Below are positions 1-8,377 of a DNA stretch of 22,354 nucleotides, in pieces; positions within the stretch are counted from its first letter, which is position 1, and each line of letters starts with the position of its first letter. The stretch lies in contig JADGIG010000083.1 of assembly GCA_018985235.1 (NCBI GenBank), positions 1 through 22,354 of the forward strand, in the 5' to 3' direction. The notes below the pieces were generated by a model. That model worked only from the letters and a program-made list of their open reading frames with translations, did no database searches and was not told where the DNA came from. The stretch comes from Sanchytrium tribonematis (Eukaryota; Sanchytriomycota; Sanchytriomycetes; Sanchytriales; Sanchytriaceae). Position numbers and translations under genes: made by a program.

Positions 1-559
1 ACAAAAAAACAAAATTGTAACCAGAAAAGAAGAACTTTTAAAAGATGCGAGCGTGGGAACTCCAGACATTGGTAGACCTTTCAAATTATTTAATTGCAAA
101 AAAAACGTAGAATCGTCTAGTAATGATTATCTCGGGAAATTGCAAATATTATATTTTGGCTTCACATCTTGTCCTGATATATGCCCAGAGGAACTTGAAA
201 AATTGTCCAAGTCCCTAGACTTATTGAAAAGTCAAGGAATAGACGTTGATAAGGAGATCCAGCCGATATTCATTACTTGTGATCCTAATAGAGATGATTG
301 TTCTACTATTAATGAATATCTTGATGAATTTGATCAACTGTACATTGGTTTTAGAAGCGACTTTGATGCTATCAAAAAAGTGGCAAAAGATTTTCGTGTG
401 TACATGTCAACTCCACGACCAGAAGAAATGACGGAAGATTACCTAGTAGACCATTCAATATTTTTTTACATTATGGACCGAGAAGGTAAGTTTGCGGACG
501 TCCTGGGTAGAAACCTTACTGTAGATACAATGGCAGCTAAAATAAAAAACTTATTGTAA
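1..559 (+). CDS. SCO1: SCO1/SCO2-type copper chaperone of cytochrome c oxidase, 5' partial
   Basis: SCO proteins are inner-membrane thioredoxin-fold metallochaperones of the mitochondrial intermembrane space that deliver copper to the CuA site of Cox2. The frame is open from base 2 to the TAA at 557-559, so the N-terminus (presequence and membrane anchor) lies outside the window; the GTG at 53 is not a start. Seen here are the copper-binding CPDIC motif (bases 170-184) after YFGFTS, then PIFITCDP, and the third ligand histidine in YLVDHSIFFY near bases 445-470, followed by DREGKF and GRN. Spacing matches SCO1 from yeast and animals. It converges on the MIA40 gene with only 15 bp between stop codons. 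Family assignment is certain; SCO1 versus SCO2 cannot be separated. Confidence 0.95.
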   Translation, partial: QKNKIVTRKEELLKDASVGTPDIGRPFKLFNCKKNVESSSNDYLGKLQILYFGFTSCPDICPEELEKLSKSLDLLKSQGIDVDKEIQPIFITCDPNRDDCSTINEYLDEFDQLYIGFRSDFDAIKKVAKDFRVYMSTPRPEEMTEDYLVDHSIFFYIMDREGKFADVLGRNLTVDTMAAKIKNLL

Positions 560-574
560 TTAGTTTCATTTGCT

Positions 575-859
575 TTATTCTATGTAATCGCTGTATAAGT
601 CTGGATATTGTGAAAAGCAAGATTGCATTTCCTGAAATAAATTAACACAATCAGCACCCTTTTGCTCATCTTTGCTGTATATAAAGCATTTAAATGCAGC
701 TTTGAATTTATTGCCACAAGGTGGTTTGACCATTGGCGCTATACACGGACATTCCCAGTCAATCTCCTGAGTGATAGGGTCTACAGCTTGTGGAGGGACT
801 GCGTCTTCTTTAGTCAAAAATGTTAATTCATGATTGTCGATTTTTTTGGAGAATGACAT
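575..859 (-). CDS. MIA40: MIA40/CHCHD4 intermembrane-space oxidoreductase
   Basis: MIA40 is the disulfide-relay import receptor of the mitochondrial intermembrane space; it oxidises twin-CX9C and CX3C substrates and is recycled by Erv1/ALR. The 94-aa product has the redox-active CPC (C37, C39) in DWECPC and two CX9C segments (C48-C58 and C71-C81). The frame is open upstream to a TTG at 916, but the first ATG is at 859 and lies 25 bp from the divergent neighbour's ATG, so 859 is preferred. The protein has no N-terminal membrane anchor, unlike the long S. cerevisiae protein, so it resembles the short soluble animal CHCHD4. It sits tail-to-tail with SCO1, another cytochrome-oxidase biogenesis factor; this may be coincidental. 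Confidence 0.93.
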   Translation of the reverse strand: MSFSKKIDNHELTFLTKEDAVPPQAVDPITQEIDWECPCIAPMVKPPCGNKFKAAFKCFIYSKDEQKGADCVNLFQEMQSCFSQYPDLYSDYIE

Positions 860-884
860 TCCTTTGGAAGGAGAGTTTTGTACA

Positions 885-1559
885 ATGCTTGAAAATTCAA
901 CCCAGGTAGTGAACAAAAACGCTGTCCCTTCTATAAGAGAGTTCTTATCTGCTTTATTACAGAACTTTTATTATGAAAAATGTTCGTTTAAATATGAGCC
1001 GCAAGAGTTTCGACTGCTCAAATGCGAGTGCAAGAATTTTTGTGTTGAGAGGCAAGAAAACGTTTCTTTTATTTTGGACTACTATAGGTACGATCGCCAA
1101 GCACTTCATGATTTTATTAAGTTTATCTATGAACTCGAAAAAATTACATTAACCTCAGATAAAATTTACTACCATTACGTTGAAGTTGCCTTATTTTGGG
1201 CATACCAGCTTTACATTTACAGCCCAGAAGACTCACTAAGTGTGCTTAATTATTTAGAAGCACAAAAAATTTACGGCGATATATATTGTGACTTTTCTGT
1301 ACTTTGCCAGGCCTTTTCCTTAGGATCGAAATGGATCAAAGCAGGCATCGTTAGTCAGTTTGATGAAAAACTTTGGAATTTGACTGCATTAATTTGCTAT
1401 TTGTTAGGAAGGGAAAGTCATGGTACTACTAAATTAAAATACTTTCAATTGTCGGAGAGTTATTTTGGTCATTTACGAATTTATTCCTCGGACGAAAATT
1501 ACCAAGAATGGTCTGATTATCTAAATAATCTGCTTTTAGATAGTGGTGAACTTAATTAG
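885..1559 (+). CDS. Unrecognised 224-aa protein
   Basis: A complete ORF starts at the first ATG (885) and ends with TAG (1557-1559). I do not recognise the family. The product is rich in Tyr, Phe, Leu and Glu and looks mostly helical. A cysteine-bearing stretch (LLKCECKNFC) lies around residues 46-55, and an aromatic helical stretch (VALFWAYQLYIY) near the middle. It has no clear signal peptide or membrane segment. Coding status is supported by length, by an ATG just 25 bp from the divergent MIA40 ATG, and by a base composition like its neighbours. The frame is open upstream of 885 through a TTG at 834, but that part is antisense to MIA40 and is probably not coding. Function unknown. Confidence 0.7.
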   Translation: MLENSTQVVNKNAVPSIREFLSALLQNFYYEKCSFKYEPQEFRLLKCECKNFCVERQENVSFILDYYRYDRQALHDFIKFIYELEKITLTSDKIYYHYVEVALFWAYQLYIYSPEDSLSVLNYLEAQKIYGDIYCDFSVLCQAFSLGSKWIKAGIVSQFDEKLWNLTALICYLLGRESHGTTKLKYFQLSESYFGHLRIYSSDENYQEWSDYLNNLLLDSGELN

Positions 1560-1612
1560 TAAACACGATAATTATTAATACGAATCACCATATTATTTTT
1601 GAAACAACTTAC

Positions 1613-1876
1613 ATGAATTGGTTGGAAAACATTGATTGGGAAAAAATTCAGGGCGAAAGTTCAACCTCAGCAGAATTTGATAGTATATTTTTAAATACTG
1701 CCAATTTAGAGAAATATGCAAGATACATTGATTTCGCCACTACAGTTCTAAACAGGACGAACCCAAATGATATTTATAGGTACGAGCAATATATTCGGAG
1801 AGAAAATGCTTTAATTGATGAGCAATTTGAAAAAATTAAGAATAAAGACGCTGTTCAAAGCCTAATAAACAAATAA
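1613..1876 (+). CDS. Unrecognised small 87-aa protein
   Basis: A complete ORF from ATG 1613 to TAA 1876 lies between two larger genes on the same strand, 53 bp after the previous stop and 53 bp before the INTS3 ATG. The N-terminal third is acidic and Ser-rich (ENIDWEKIQGESSTSAEFD). The rest is charged and helix-prone, with likely coiled-coil character (YEQYIRRENALIDEQFEKI). No signal peptide, membrane segment or cysteine motif is visible. The size and shape would fit a small subunit of a larger complex, but I cannot name one. No 19-20-nt intron joining it to the next gene could be found, so it is treated as separate. Confidence 0.55.
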   Translation: MNWLENIDWEKIQGESSTSAEFDSIFLNTANLEKYARYIDFATTVLNRTNPNDIYRYEQYIRRENALIDEQFEKIKNKDAVQSLINK

Positions 1877-1929
1877 TTTGCTTGGTATTGTTTGATAAAT
1901 TTGCTTATTCTTCTTGGTTTCTCCTTAAA

Positions 1930-4096
1930 ATGAGTGTGTCAATATTGACAATCAATCTAGTTCGAAAAGAAATTCCTGTTGAGGCAGAATTGCGAAAATC
2001 ATATTACTCAATACTGCCTAATATTGATAAGCTTGCCAATTTGAATTTAAATAAGAAAGAATGTCTCAGTGGCTTACTTTATTCCATTTTATTGGACTTT
2101 AATTCGATTTCTTGGAATTCTTTTCTTCATTTTTACAAATTTTATTCCCCAGAGAAGCCGCTTCTGAAATTAGCTCAACATTTCGCCGATCTATCCTCTA
2201 CAAGCAAGTCAAATTTATTGAATAGTTTGTACGAATTGGGAAAATTAAATTTCAAGATTGATAAAATAGTAATATATTTAGTGAGGTATTTTGACGAAAA
2301 TGATGTGTTTTCTTTCTTGCTCAACGTCCGGCTTCACTTGAGTGACCAGAAAGTAGTTGCCGTTTTACTTTTCAATTTAATCAAAAAAAGACACAGCCTC
2401 CAAATTAATGAAAACGATCGAGCCCAACTCAATTCATGGATTTCCAATCTGGAAAACGATCCACAAATCTTAAAATATTTAGGACGTGAATTGTATAGTC
2501 TAACAAACATTTTTTCTACAAATCATCTCAAAGAATTCACATTTGAGGAGCAAAGAAAATCAATTGATCCAATATTTTACTCTTTGCAAATGCCAATTTT
2601 TCTTGAAGATAAAATTAAATTTTTACTTTTTCGGGTACAATTAAATGGTGGTACTATGCACTTGCAGTGGTTGGTAACCCAATTCAATAAGTTGAGTTTA
2701 GATTTGTTAAAATGTGCAATTAGGTACATTTGCTGCTACATACATCCACCCAATGATATCTTGGCTAGCCCTGTGATTCAGAGGTATATATTTTTTACCG
2801 AGCTGCATGATAATCTGATTTCTTCCCAACAGCGACATGTTTTAAATGATTCCATAATTTATGACTTGTTTTTCTACAAATCAGGGGAAATAATGAATAT
2901 CGAACCGGTAGCTTTGATGCTATTTCCAGGAGACTTAGCAAAGATTGAAATTGCAAATGAATTGTGGAAAACATTGAATTCGGCTATTGCGAAATTGACT
3001 TTGAATCAAGCCGGTAGTTTAAATGCCTTAAAACTGGCTCTTACGGAAGTATTGCAATTACAGGTTATATCTCAAAGTCGTTTAGAACGCAGTTTGACTC
3101 TCATGAAAAAGAAATGGGGTGTTTTGTACAAAAATATAATCAACAACAATATCAAGATCACAAATCAGATTGATTTGGAGGAGGATGATCTTTATGAGAC
3201 AAAAAGTGAAAAAGCCACCCCTCTGAATAGTCTTCAAAATGATGAAAACTCAAGTAAGGCTAGAGTTTTTATGAACGCAATGAACAAAATAGTGTCGTCA
3301 GAATCAAAACTGAATCAAGAAACAAAAGAATTGCACTTGTTTGATATGTTTAAAAAGTTCATTTTGTCTGTTGATGAATCCACCATTAAATCCTGCTTCG
3401 ATGATATCAACTTTAATTTAAAGTCATTTAAAAAGCCGCCACATATCTTTTACAAGGCATTTTTAGAAGAAGAAATTAAAAATCCTCAACTTGAAATCAT
3501 ATTCAATTCATTTTCATTCGCAAGCGCCGATTATTGTCTTTATAGAATAGCTAACTTAAACGTTGCAGATTTCATAAGTCGCACACCTATTGCATTAATT
3601 TTGAAATCTCTTCATTATCTTTTAGATGAAAAGCCCTTGAATATGTTCAATGACTTTTTATTAGCCTTAATAGTAAATGGAGCAAAAATTAGGTGGAATT
3701 TAATTGAACAATTTGTCAATCCTTTACTGAACTGTAAAATTAGAAATTACGTGTATTGTGAGAATTTGCCTTTGTTTACATCAGAGTTCAATATTAGTTT
3801 TTTAAAAAATGATTCCGCATCTAAATATATGATTTGTGACTTGGTATTTGCAGAAATCAAGCTTCTTCGAGCATTTAATTATCTGATCAAGTGCGTCAAA
3901 TTTTGGTTGGAATGTACCGGTAGTTTTATTTAAATTAGACATTGTTTTCGAATCGAAGTTACTGGAATGCATTTTTGATATAAATCTCAGCCAAGATTTC
4001 GTGAATCAGTTAAATGCGGTCCTGGAATCTCACCCTGATAAAAAGTACAAGATTCAACATATAATATTACAATTTCGTAAATTCGAAGCAAATTAG
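1930..4096 (+). CDS. INTS3: Integrator complex subunit 3 (INTS3/SOSS-A) homologue
   Basis: CDS is join(1930..3919,3939..4096), 715 aa. INTS3 is a helical-repeat scaffold that in animals serves both the Integrator complex (snRNA 3' processing, RNA polymerase II termination) and the SOSS single-stranded-DNA complex. The call rests on a block at about residues 260-326 that follows animal INTS3 closely from memory: LKCAIRYICCYIHPPNDIL, a conserved Arg, then LNDSIIYDLFFY and IMNIEP. In human INTS3 the same order reads CDLIRYIC..HP.NE.LSSD, then LALFYDWLFF and IMNIEPA. The remainder is divergent and all-helical, shorter than the roughly 1040-aa human protein. ATG 1930 is the first ATG; the open frame before it starts with TTG. 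Without the 19-nt intron the frame would stop at 3933; splicing restores 52 more codons. It converges on PDK1, 20 bp away. Confidence 0.75.
3920..3938 (+). other. 19-nt spliceosomal intron in INTS3
   Basis: GTAGTTTTATTTAAATTAG, phase 1 (splits a GAC codon). Retention gives a stop at 3931-3933. Removal joins the upstream frame to an otherwise unexplained open frame running to 4096. This site is supported by frame rescue and by matching the homology-proven introns, not by a conserved junction sequence. Confidence 0.8.
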
Positions 4097-4116
4097 GTTA
4101 ATATATAACAAGCAAT

Positions 4117-5654
4117 TTATTTGTGTAAAGTATTGGGATTTGCCAACATTTTAACAGTTCGAATTGATTCAACCCAAGTGTCAGCGTTCCCACTTTGATC
4201 TATCAAATGGTATGTTCTTTTGGGGGTATTGACCATGAAAGTGGTTTTGTTTTTAGTTTCGGGTTCAATGTCATCTGTCCAGGGTATCAATCCTTTTAAA
4301 GTCAATTCTCCAATTGTTTTTTGCTCCACCTCTCCACTATCGTCATCACTGTCACTTTTTTCTTTTTTCATATCCATTGTAGATTTCGAATTTTTATTTG
4401 TGGTTGATTCATTGATTATTTTCTTTGAATCTGCTTTCATTATCAATGCATTGCCTTTAAAATACATAAATCTGGGCAAATCAGTTAGAACAAACCACCT
4501 CTTTCTGGGAACAAGACCCTTTTTCTTATACAAAACACCCATTTTAATAATCCTTTCTTCTGGTTTCAAAAAGTCAGAAACTAACAGGACAGATTGATCG
4601 GATATATTAGAGAGCAATTTAGAAGGGTCAGTTTCGGTGGTATTAACCGAGGCTGTACTCCTCATTGAGGTACGCGACAAAGTACTAAAAGACGTTCGAC
4701 TTTTTCTTTTTGGTGGATCTAAATTCGTACCAATAGAGTCTTCATTTTCAACGTCATCCACTTTCAAAGGATGAAAAGGGGGCGGCGTCTTTAAATAAAG
4801 TTCTTTCCATTTGATGCTTCTGAAAAAGTCCATCGTGACCAATTCTTCATACCCAGCTCTATTTGGGGGCTCTAGAACTATTAATTTTGACGTCACTTGC
4901 TTTACTTTATCAGGAAAATCTAGAGGAAGTGTATATTGAAGCTTAGAAACTTTTTGGAAAGTTTGGTAATCGTTTGGGCCCTTAAAGGGAGGTTTTTGAG
5001 TAATCATCTGTATCATTATGCATCCAATAGCCCAAAAATCGCTTTTCTCGGATGCTTCTTTTTCACCTAAAACCTCTGGACTACATCAAAAATAATTTAC
5101 CTTACATACTCTGCTGTGCCAACAAAAGATTTAGTCCTTGTGCCGTCTGTACCGTCTTCTTCCTTTCTATCTAAAATTTTAGCTGTACCGTAGTCCGTCA
5201 GCTTTATGTGATTACTTGTGGAAAGTAAAATATTTTCCGGCTTTATATCTCTATGCAAAATTTTCATACTATGCAGGTAGTTGACACCTTCAATCAATTC
5301 TGCTGCATAAAATTGAACAGCATCCAGTGAGAAAGTACCTTCTTTGATACTTTTGAGTAAATCTCCTGGACATAACTCTAAACAAAAATACAAATTATTT
5401 TGATCTTGAAATGTATAAAACAATTTGACTATAAATGGGTGATCGCACATATTCAGTACATCCTTTTCTATGGTTACATATTTGACCTTGCGCTCTTTGA
5501 TTATATGTCTCTTATCAAGTACCTTTATAGCAAATTGTTTTCCAGTTGCTTTTTCTTTAGCGAGAAATACTGTGGAATAGCTGCCCTCTCCAAGAACGTC
5601 GTTCATCTCGAAGTCTTCCTGAGTTTTTTTCGCTTCATCTTTAGTAACTGACAT
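4117..5654 (-). CDS. PDPK1: PDK1-type protein kinase with C-terminal PH domain
   Basis: CDS is complement(join(4117..5080,5101..5654)), 505 aa. PDK1 (Pkh in yeasts) phosphorylates the activation loops of AGC kinases such as Akt/PKB and S6K. The kinase domain lies at about residues 14-275: glycine loop GEGSYSTV (22-29), Lys44, alpha-C Glu63, HRD (134-136), Asn141, and activation-loop SFVGTAEYVSPE with Ser176 equivalent to human Ser241. The magnesium motif is DYG (154-156) instead of DFG. A Ser/Thr-rich linker leads to a PH domain at about 360-500 (MGVLYKKKG, RKRWFVLT, FMVNTPKRTYHL). S. cerevisiae Pkh1/2 lack an obvious PH domain, so this layout is closer to animal PDK1. The ATG at 5654 is the first in frame. 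A 20-nt intron interrupts the EYVSPE motif. Confidence 0.93.
5081..5100 (-). other. 20-nt spliceosomal intron in PDK1
   Basis: On the minus strand GTAAATTATTTTTGATGTAG, phase 2 (AG|T). Removal restores GTAEYV-S-PE, the invariant activation-loop/P+1 motif. Retention stops translation after two codons. Confidence 0.95.
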
Positions 5655-5733
5655 GAAAAATTTCCGACCGTGTTTCAAACTTTGAGAAATTTAGTTACGG
5701 TTTAGCCTACGGCATTTTAAATTAATCTGAGAT

Positions 5734-6930
5734 TTATTTAAATAATTTCGACACACTCAAATTTTGTTCGCTATCTTTCTTCATAATCTTGGTAACAGCC
5801 ATTTCGAAATCTTCTTGAGAAACATGAATTCTTCTCTCTCTTAAGGCGTACATACCGGCTTCTGTACAAACACCTTTAACTTCTGCTCCACTGCAGCCTG
5901 TCATTAAACCAGCAACTTTTCTGAGGTTAATGCCTCTTTGCAAGTTCATTTTACGCGAGTGGATTTTTAAAATGTCTAGTCTAGCGTCCTCAGAAGGAGG
6001 AGGAAATTCAATTTTACGATCGATTCTGCCAGGTCTTAAAAGCGCAGAGTCGAGGATATCAATACCTAAGTAAATAAACAATAACGATTTGTTGCCATTA
6101 TAATCTTGATATTTTTTGTTTGTTCAAACCCATCCAGCTGATTTAGGAGCTCTAACATAGTTCTTTGCACTTCACTATCACCACTTCCATCTCCGCGGCT
6201 AGATCCAATGCTGTCTATTTCATCCATGAAAATAATTGAGGGCGCATGTTCTCTAGCCATGATAAATAACTCTCTTACCATTCTTGAACCTTCACCAATA
6301 TATTTCTGCACTAGTTCACTTCCACTAACTCTGATAAATCGACAATCTGTGTGATGTGCAACAGCTCTTGCAAGTAATGTCTAAATAAATATAAAATACT
6401 TTTCCGGTACCGGGAGGTCCATAAAGCAGTACACCTTTTGGTTGCTCTATACCTAAAGCTTCAAACAATTCGGGATGTTTAATAGGAAGTTCAATCACTT
6501 CTTTAATTTCTTTAATTTGTTGATCAAGACCGCCTATCATATCGTAAGATGCATCTGGCACTTTTTCTACCATCATGAGAGAAACAAGAGGATCTATTTT
6601 GTTGGGCAATATTTTATATAAGGAATAATTGTCATGTTTCAATGCAACTCTTGAGCTTGGGGCTAATTGTTTTCTGTCAACATCATCGTCAATCGTGACA
6701 AGATACTTACCATCAGGCTGTACTTTGATTAGAGCTTTATCATTTAAAATCTTGATGAACTCTCCTATATGTGCTGGAGGAGACTGCAAATGCTGATATT
6801 CTTCACCTAATAAGCGGACTTGGATGTTTAATAGGTTTCGTTGAGCTCTCAATCGCGCCAAATTGTTCTTTGCGCTATTAAGATTAAGCTCCAAATGTTG
6901 ATCTTGTCTCTCATAAACATTTGCAAGCAT
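5734..6930 (-). CDS. RPT6: 26S proteasome regulatory ATPase Rpt6 (PSMC5/S8)
   Basis: CDS is complement(join(5734..6065,6086..6380,6400..6930)), 385 aa. Rpt6 is one of six AAA ATPases in the proteasome base ring that unfold substrates and open the 20S gate. Seen: N-terminal coiled coil (about 5-50), OB-domain text [33 protein letters not shown], Walker A GPPGTGKT (171-178), pore-loop KYIGEG, Walker B IIFMDEID (226-233), and the second region of homology [11 protein letters not shown] with arginine fingers near 289 and 292. It ends SVSKLFK, like the Rpt6 terminus KLWK and without HbYX. The subtype is clear because [17 protein letters not shown] is Rpt6-specific. The N-terminus is about 20 residues shorter than human. 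Two tiny introns split it into three ORFs that could be misread as a pseudogene. ATG 6930 is the only good start. Confidence 0.97.
6066..6085 (-). other. 20-nt spliceosomal intron 2 in RPT6
   Basis: On the minus strand GTTATTGTTTATTTACTTAG, phase 1. Removal gives [19 protein letters not shown], exactly the conserved AAA sequence. It is the only one of the set starting GTT rather than GTA. Confidence 0.96.
6381..6399 (-). other. 19-nt spliceosomal intron 1 in RPT6
   Basis: On the minus strand GTATTTTATATTTATTTAG, phase 0, directly after the Walker A lysine. Removal gives [17 protein letters not shown], the invariant Rpt6 sequence. Confidence 0.97.
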
Positions 6931-6966
6931 TACAAAAGAAAAGTTTCAAAAATTAAAGAGTGAAAT

Positions 6967-7212
6967 TTATTCTTGAGCTTTTCGCAATCTTTTGACGATT
7001 TTGTTGACATTTATTTCCTGTGACATTGATTTGCATACTATATTACTGTATAATCTATAAATCCCGCTGAAATCGGTGCCTTTATAAATGTATACATCTT
7101 TTTTAGATTGAATCTTGATATAGCCCACAGTCCCTTTGAATTTGAGGAGCACCCTTGGATTTTCTAATGGTAAATCAAAATCTGTAATTTCTCTCAGTCG
7201 GATCGTAGGCAT
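6967..7212 (-). CDS. Small 81-aa protein, possible SRP9-like subunit
   Basis: A complete ORF from ATG 7212 to TAA 6967, 36 bp upstream of RPT6 on the same strand and 30 bp from the divergent PIG-M ATG. It has no membrane segment and a basic C-terminus (KIVKRLRKAQE). The central part, NPRVLLKFKGTVGYIKI, then VYIYKGTDFSGIYRLY and a C-terminal helix, follows the beta-beta-beta-alpha layout and several positions of SRP9 (VVLKY...G.L.VKV...C.VYKTD...). SRP9 pairs with SRP14 to form the Alu domain of the signal recognition particle, which pauses elongation. The resemblance was judged by eye and is weak at the N-terminus, so the name is tentative; the ORF itself is likely real. Confidence 0.6.
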   Translation of the reverse strand: MPTIRLREITDFDLPLENPRVLLKFKGTVGYIKIQSKKDVYIYKGTDFSGIYRLYSNIVCKSMSQEINVNKIVKRLRKAQE

Positions 7213-7242
7213 AGATTGTCCCTTTGTTGCAAATTTTACAAA

Positions 7243-8376
7243 ATGCTTGTAAGCTCAGTCACAAAGCGACTTTTCTATGGGTTTATTCTAAGACTTCTCT
7301 TATTCGTAATATCTCTGATATTGGATCAGTATCAAGTCAAATTCACTGATGTCGATTATTTTGTTTTCTCAGATGCAGCTAAATATGTTTACGAGGGAGC
7401 ATCGCCTTACAATAGGGCAACATACAGATACACGCCAATCCTTTCTTACATTCTAGTAGGAAACATCTGGAATCCGTACTTTGGAAAGCTGTTCTTTATA
7501 TTCTGCGATTTGATAGTTGCACTATTTATAGAGTTACAAGGCTTCGACTCCTCCTTATGGATTTTGAATCCTATCATCGCAATTATTTCAGTTAGAGGTA
7601 ACGCAGAATCTTTTGTTTCGGCAATTATCCTATTATTTCTGTATTTTCTTAAGAAAAATAACGTGGTGATTTCTGGTTTATTTTTTGGCTTTGCTTGCCA
7701 CGTTAAAATTTACCCAATTATATATGCGCCAGCAGCTCTAGTATATTTGAATCAAAGAAAAGGAACTTTATTAGATAATCTCAAGGGATGTCTTTCTGTG
7801 AATTCCATCAAATTTTTTATATCATCAGCTTCGGTTTTTCTTGGACTTTTGAGTTTATTTTATAGGTGCTATGGTTACGAGTTTCTTTACGAAACCTATT
7901 TATACCATGTCGTTCGTAAAGATCATCGACACAATTTTTCAATCTATTTTTATCCACTTTACCTATCCAATGGCTCAAATATGGAACAAATGCTTTCTCT
8001 TGTGGGATTTTTTCCACAATTTGTGCTAGTTGGTTTGATAGGATTAAGGTATGGGGCATTTATTTACGATGTGGTGTTTCTCCAAACAATATTATTCGTC
8101 GCCCTCAACAAAGTGATGACATCACAATACCTTATTTGGTATCTTTGTTTCTTACCCTTTTGCTACAAGAAAATTATCAGAGTGAGACAAAAATGGTATA
8201 TATTATTAAATTGGGTAGTCTCTCAATTATTTTGGTTATATAATGCATATCTATTAGAGTTTAAAGGAAATCCTACATTTATATATTTATGGGCTTCCAG
8301 CATATGTTTTAGTTTTAGTCATATATGGTTTGTATACAACTTCATGGACCTCTTGAATAAATCCAAGATCCAATAA
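7243..8376 (+). CDS. GPI14: GPI mannosyltransferase 1 (PIG-M/Gpi14)
   Basis: PIG-M adds the first mannose to glucosamine-acyl-phosphatidylinositol in the ER lumen, using dolichol-phosphate mannose. The 377-aa product begins with a hydrophobic segment (FILRLLLFVISLIL) and carries the catalytic DxD region TDVDYFVFSDA with EGASPYNRATYRYTP, followed by FGKLFFIFCDL, LNPI, RGNAESF and HVKIYPIIYAP, all PIG-M hallmarks. Many membrane spans follow, with the conserved RHNFSIYFYPLYL and MTSQYLIWYLCFLPF motifs. ATG 7243 is the first ATG in the frame. The gene ends 1 bp from the stop codon of the convergent F-box-like gene, so its 3' UTR must run into that gene. Confidence 0.95.
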   Translation: MLVSSVTKRLFYGFILRLLLFVISLILDQYQVKFTDVDYFVFSDAAKYVYEGASPYNRATYRYTPILSYILVGNIWNPYFGKLFFIFCDLIVALFIELQGFDSSLWILNPIIAIISVRGNAESFVSAIILLFLYFLKKNNVVISGLFFGFACHVKIYPIIYAPAALVYLNQRKGTLLDNLKGCLSVNSIKFFISSASVFLGLLSLFYRCYGYEFLYETYLYHVVRKDHRHNFSIYFYPLYLSNGSNMEQMLSLVGFFPQFVLVGLIGLRYGAFIYDVVFLQTILFVALNKVMTSQYLIWYLCFLPFCYKKIIRVRQKWYILLNWVVSQLFWLYNAYLLEFKGNPTFIYLWASSICFSFSHIWFVYNFMDLLNKSKIQ

Positions 8377-8377
8377 A

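Noticed and set aside
834-884. N-terminal extension of the 224-aa protein from a TTG
   Set aside because: Needs a non-ATG start and is antisense to the MIA40 start; ATG 885 is adequate.
1882-1929. Extension of INTS3 from a TTG at 1882
   Set aside because: Non-ATG start; the first ATG at 1930 precedes the helical domain, and no tiny intron links it to the upstream ORF.
3881-3940. Frameshift or sequencing error at the end of INTS3
   Set aside because: A 19-nt segment with the same ends and composition as the other introns restores the frame.
4220-4597. 125-aa hydrophobic ORF opposite the PDK1 PH domain
   Set aside because: Antisense shadow; its Ser, Leu and Phe richness mirrors charged codons of PDK1.
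5734-6930. RPT6 as a broken pseudogene in three frames
   Set aside because: Removing two GT...TAG segments of 19 and 20 nt restores an unbroken, fully conserved Rpt6 protein.
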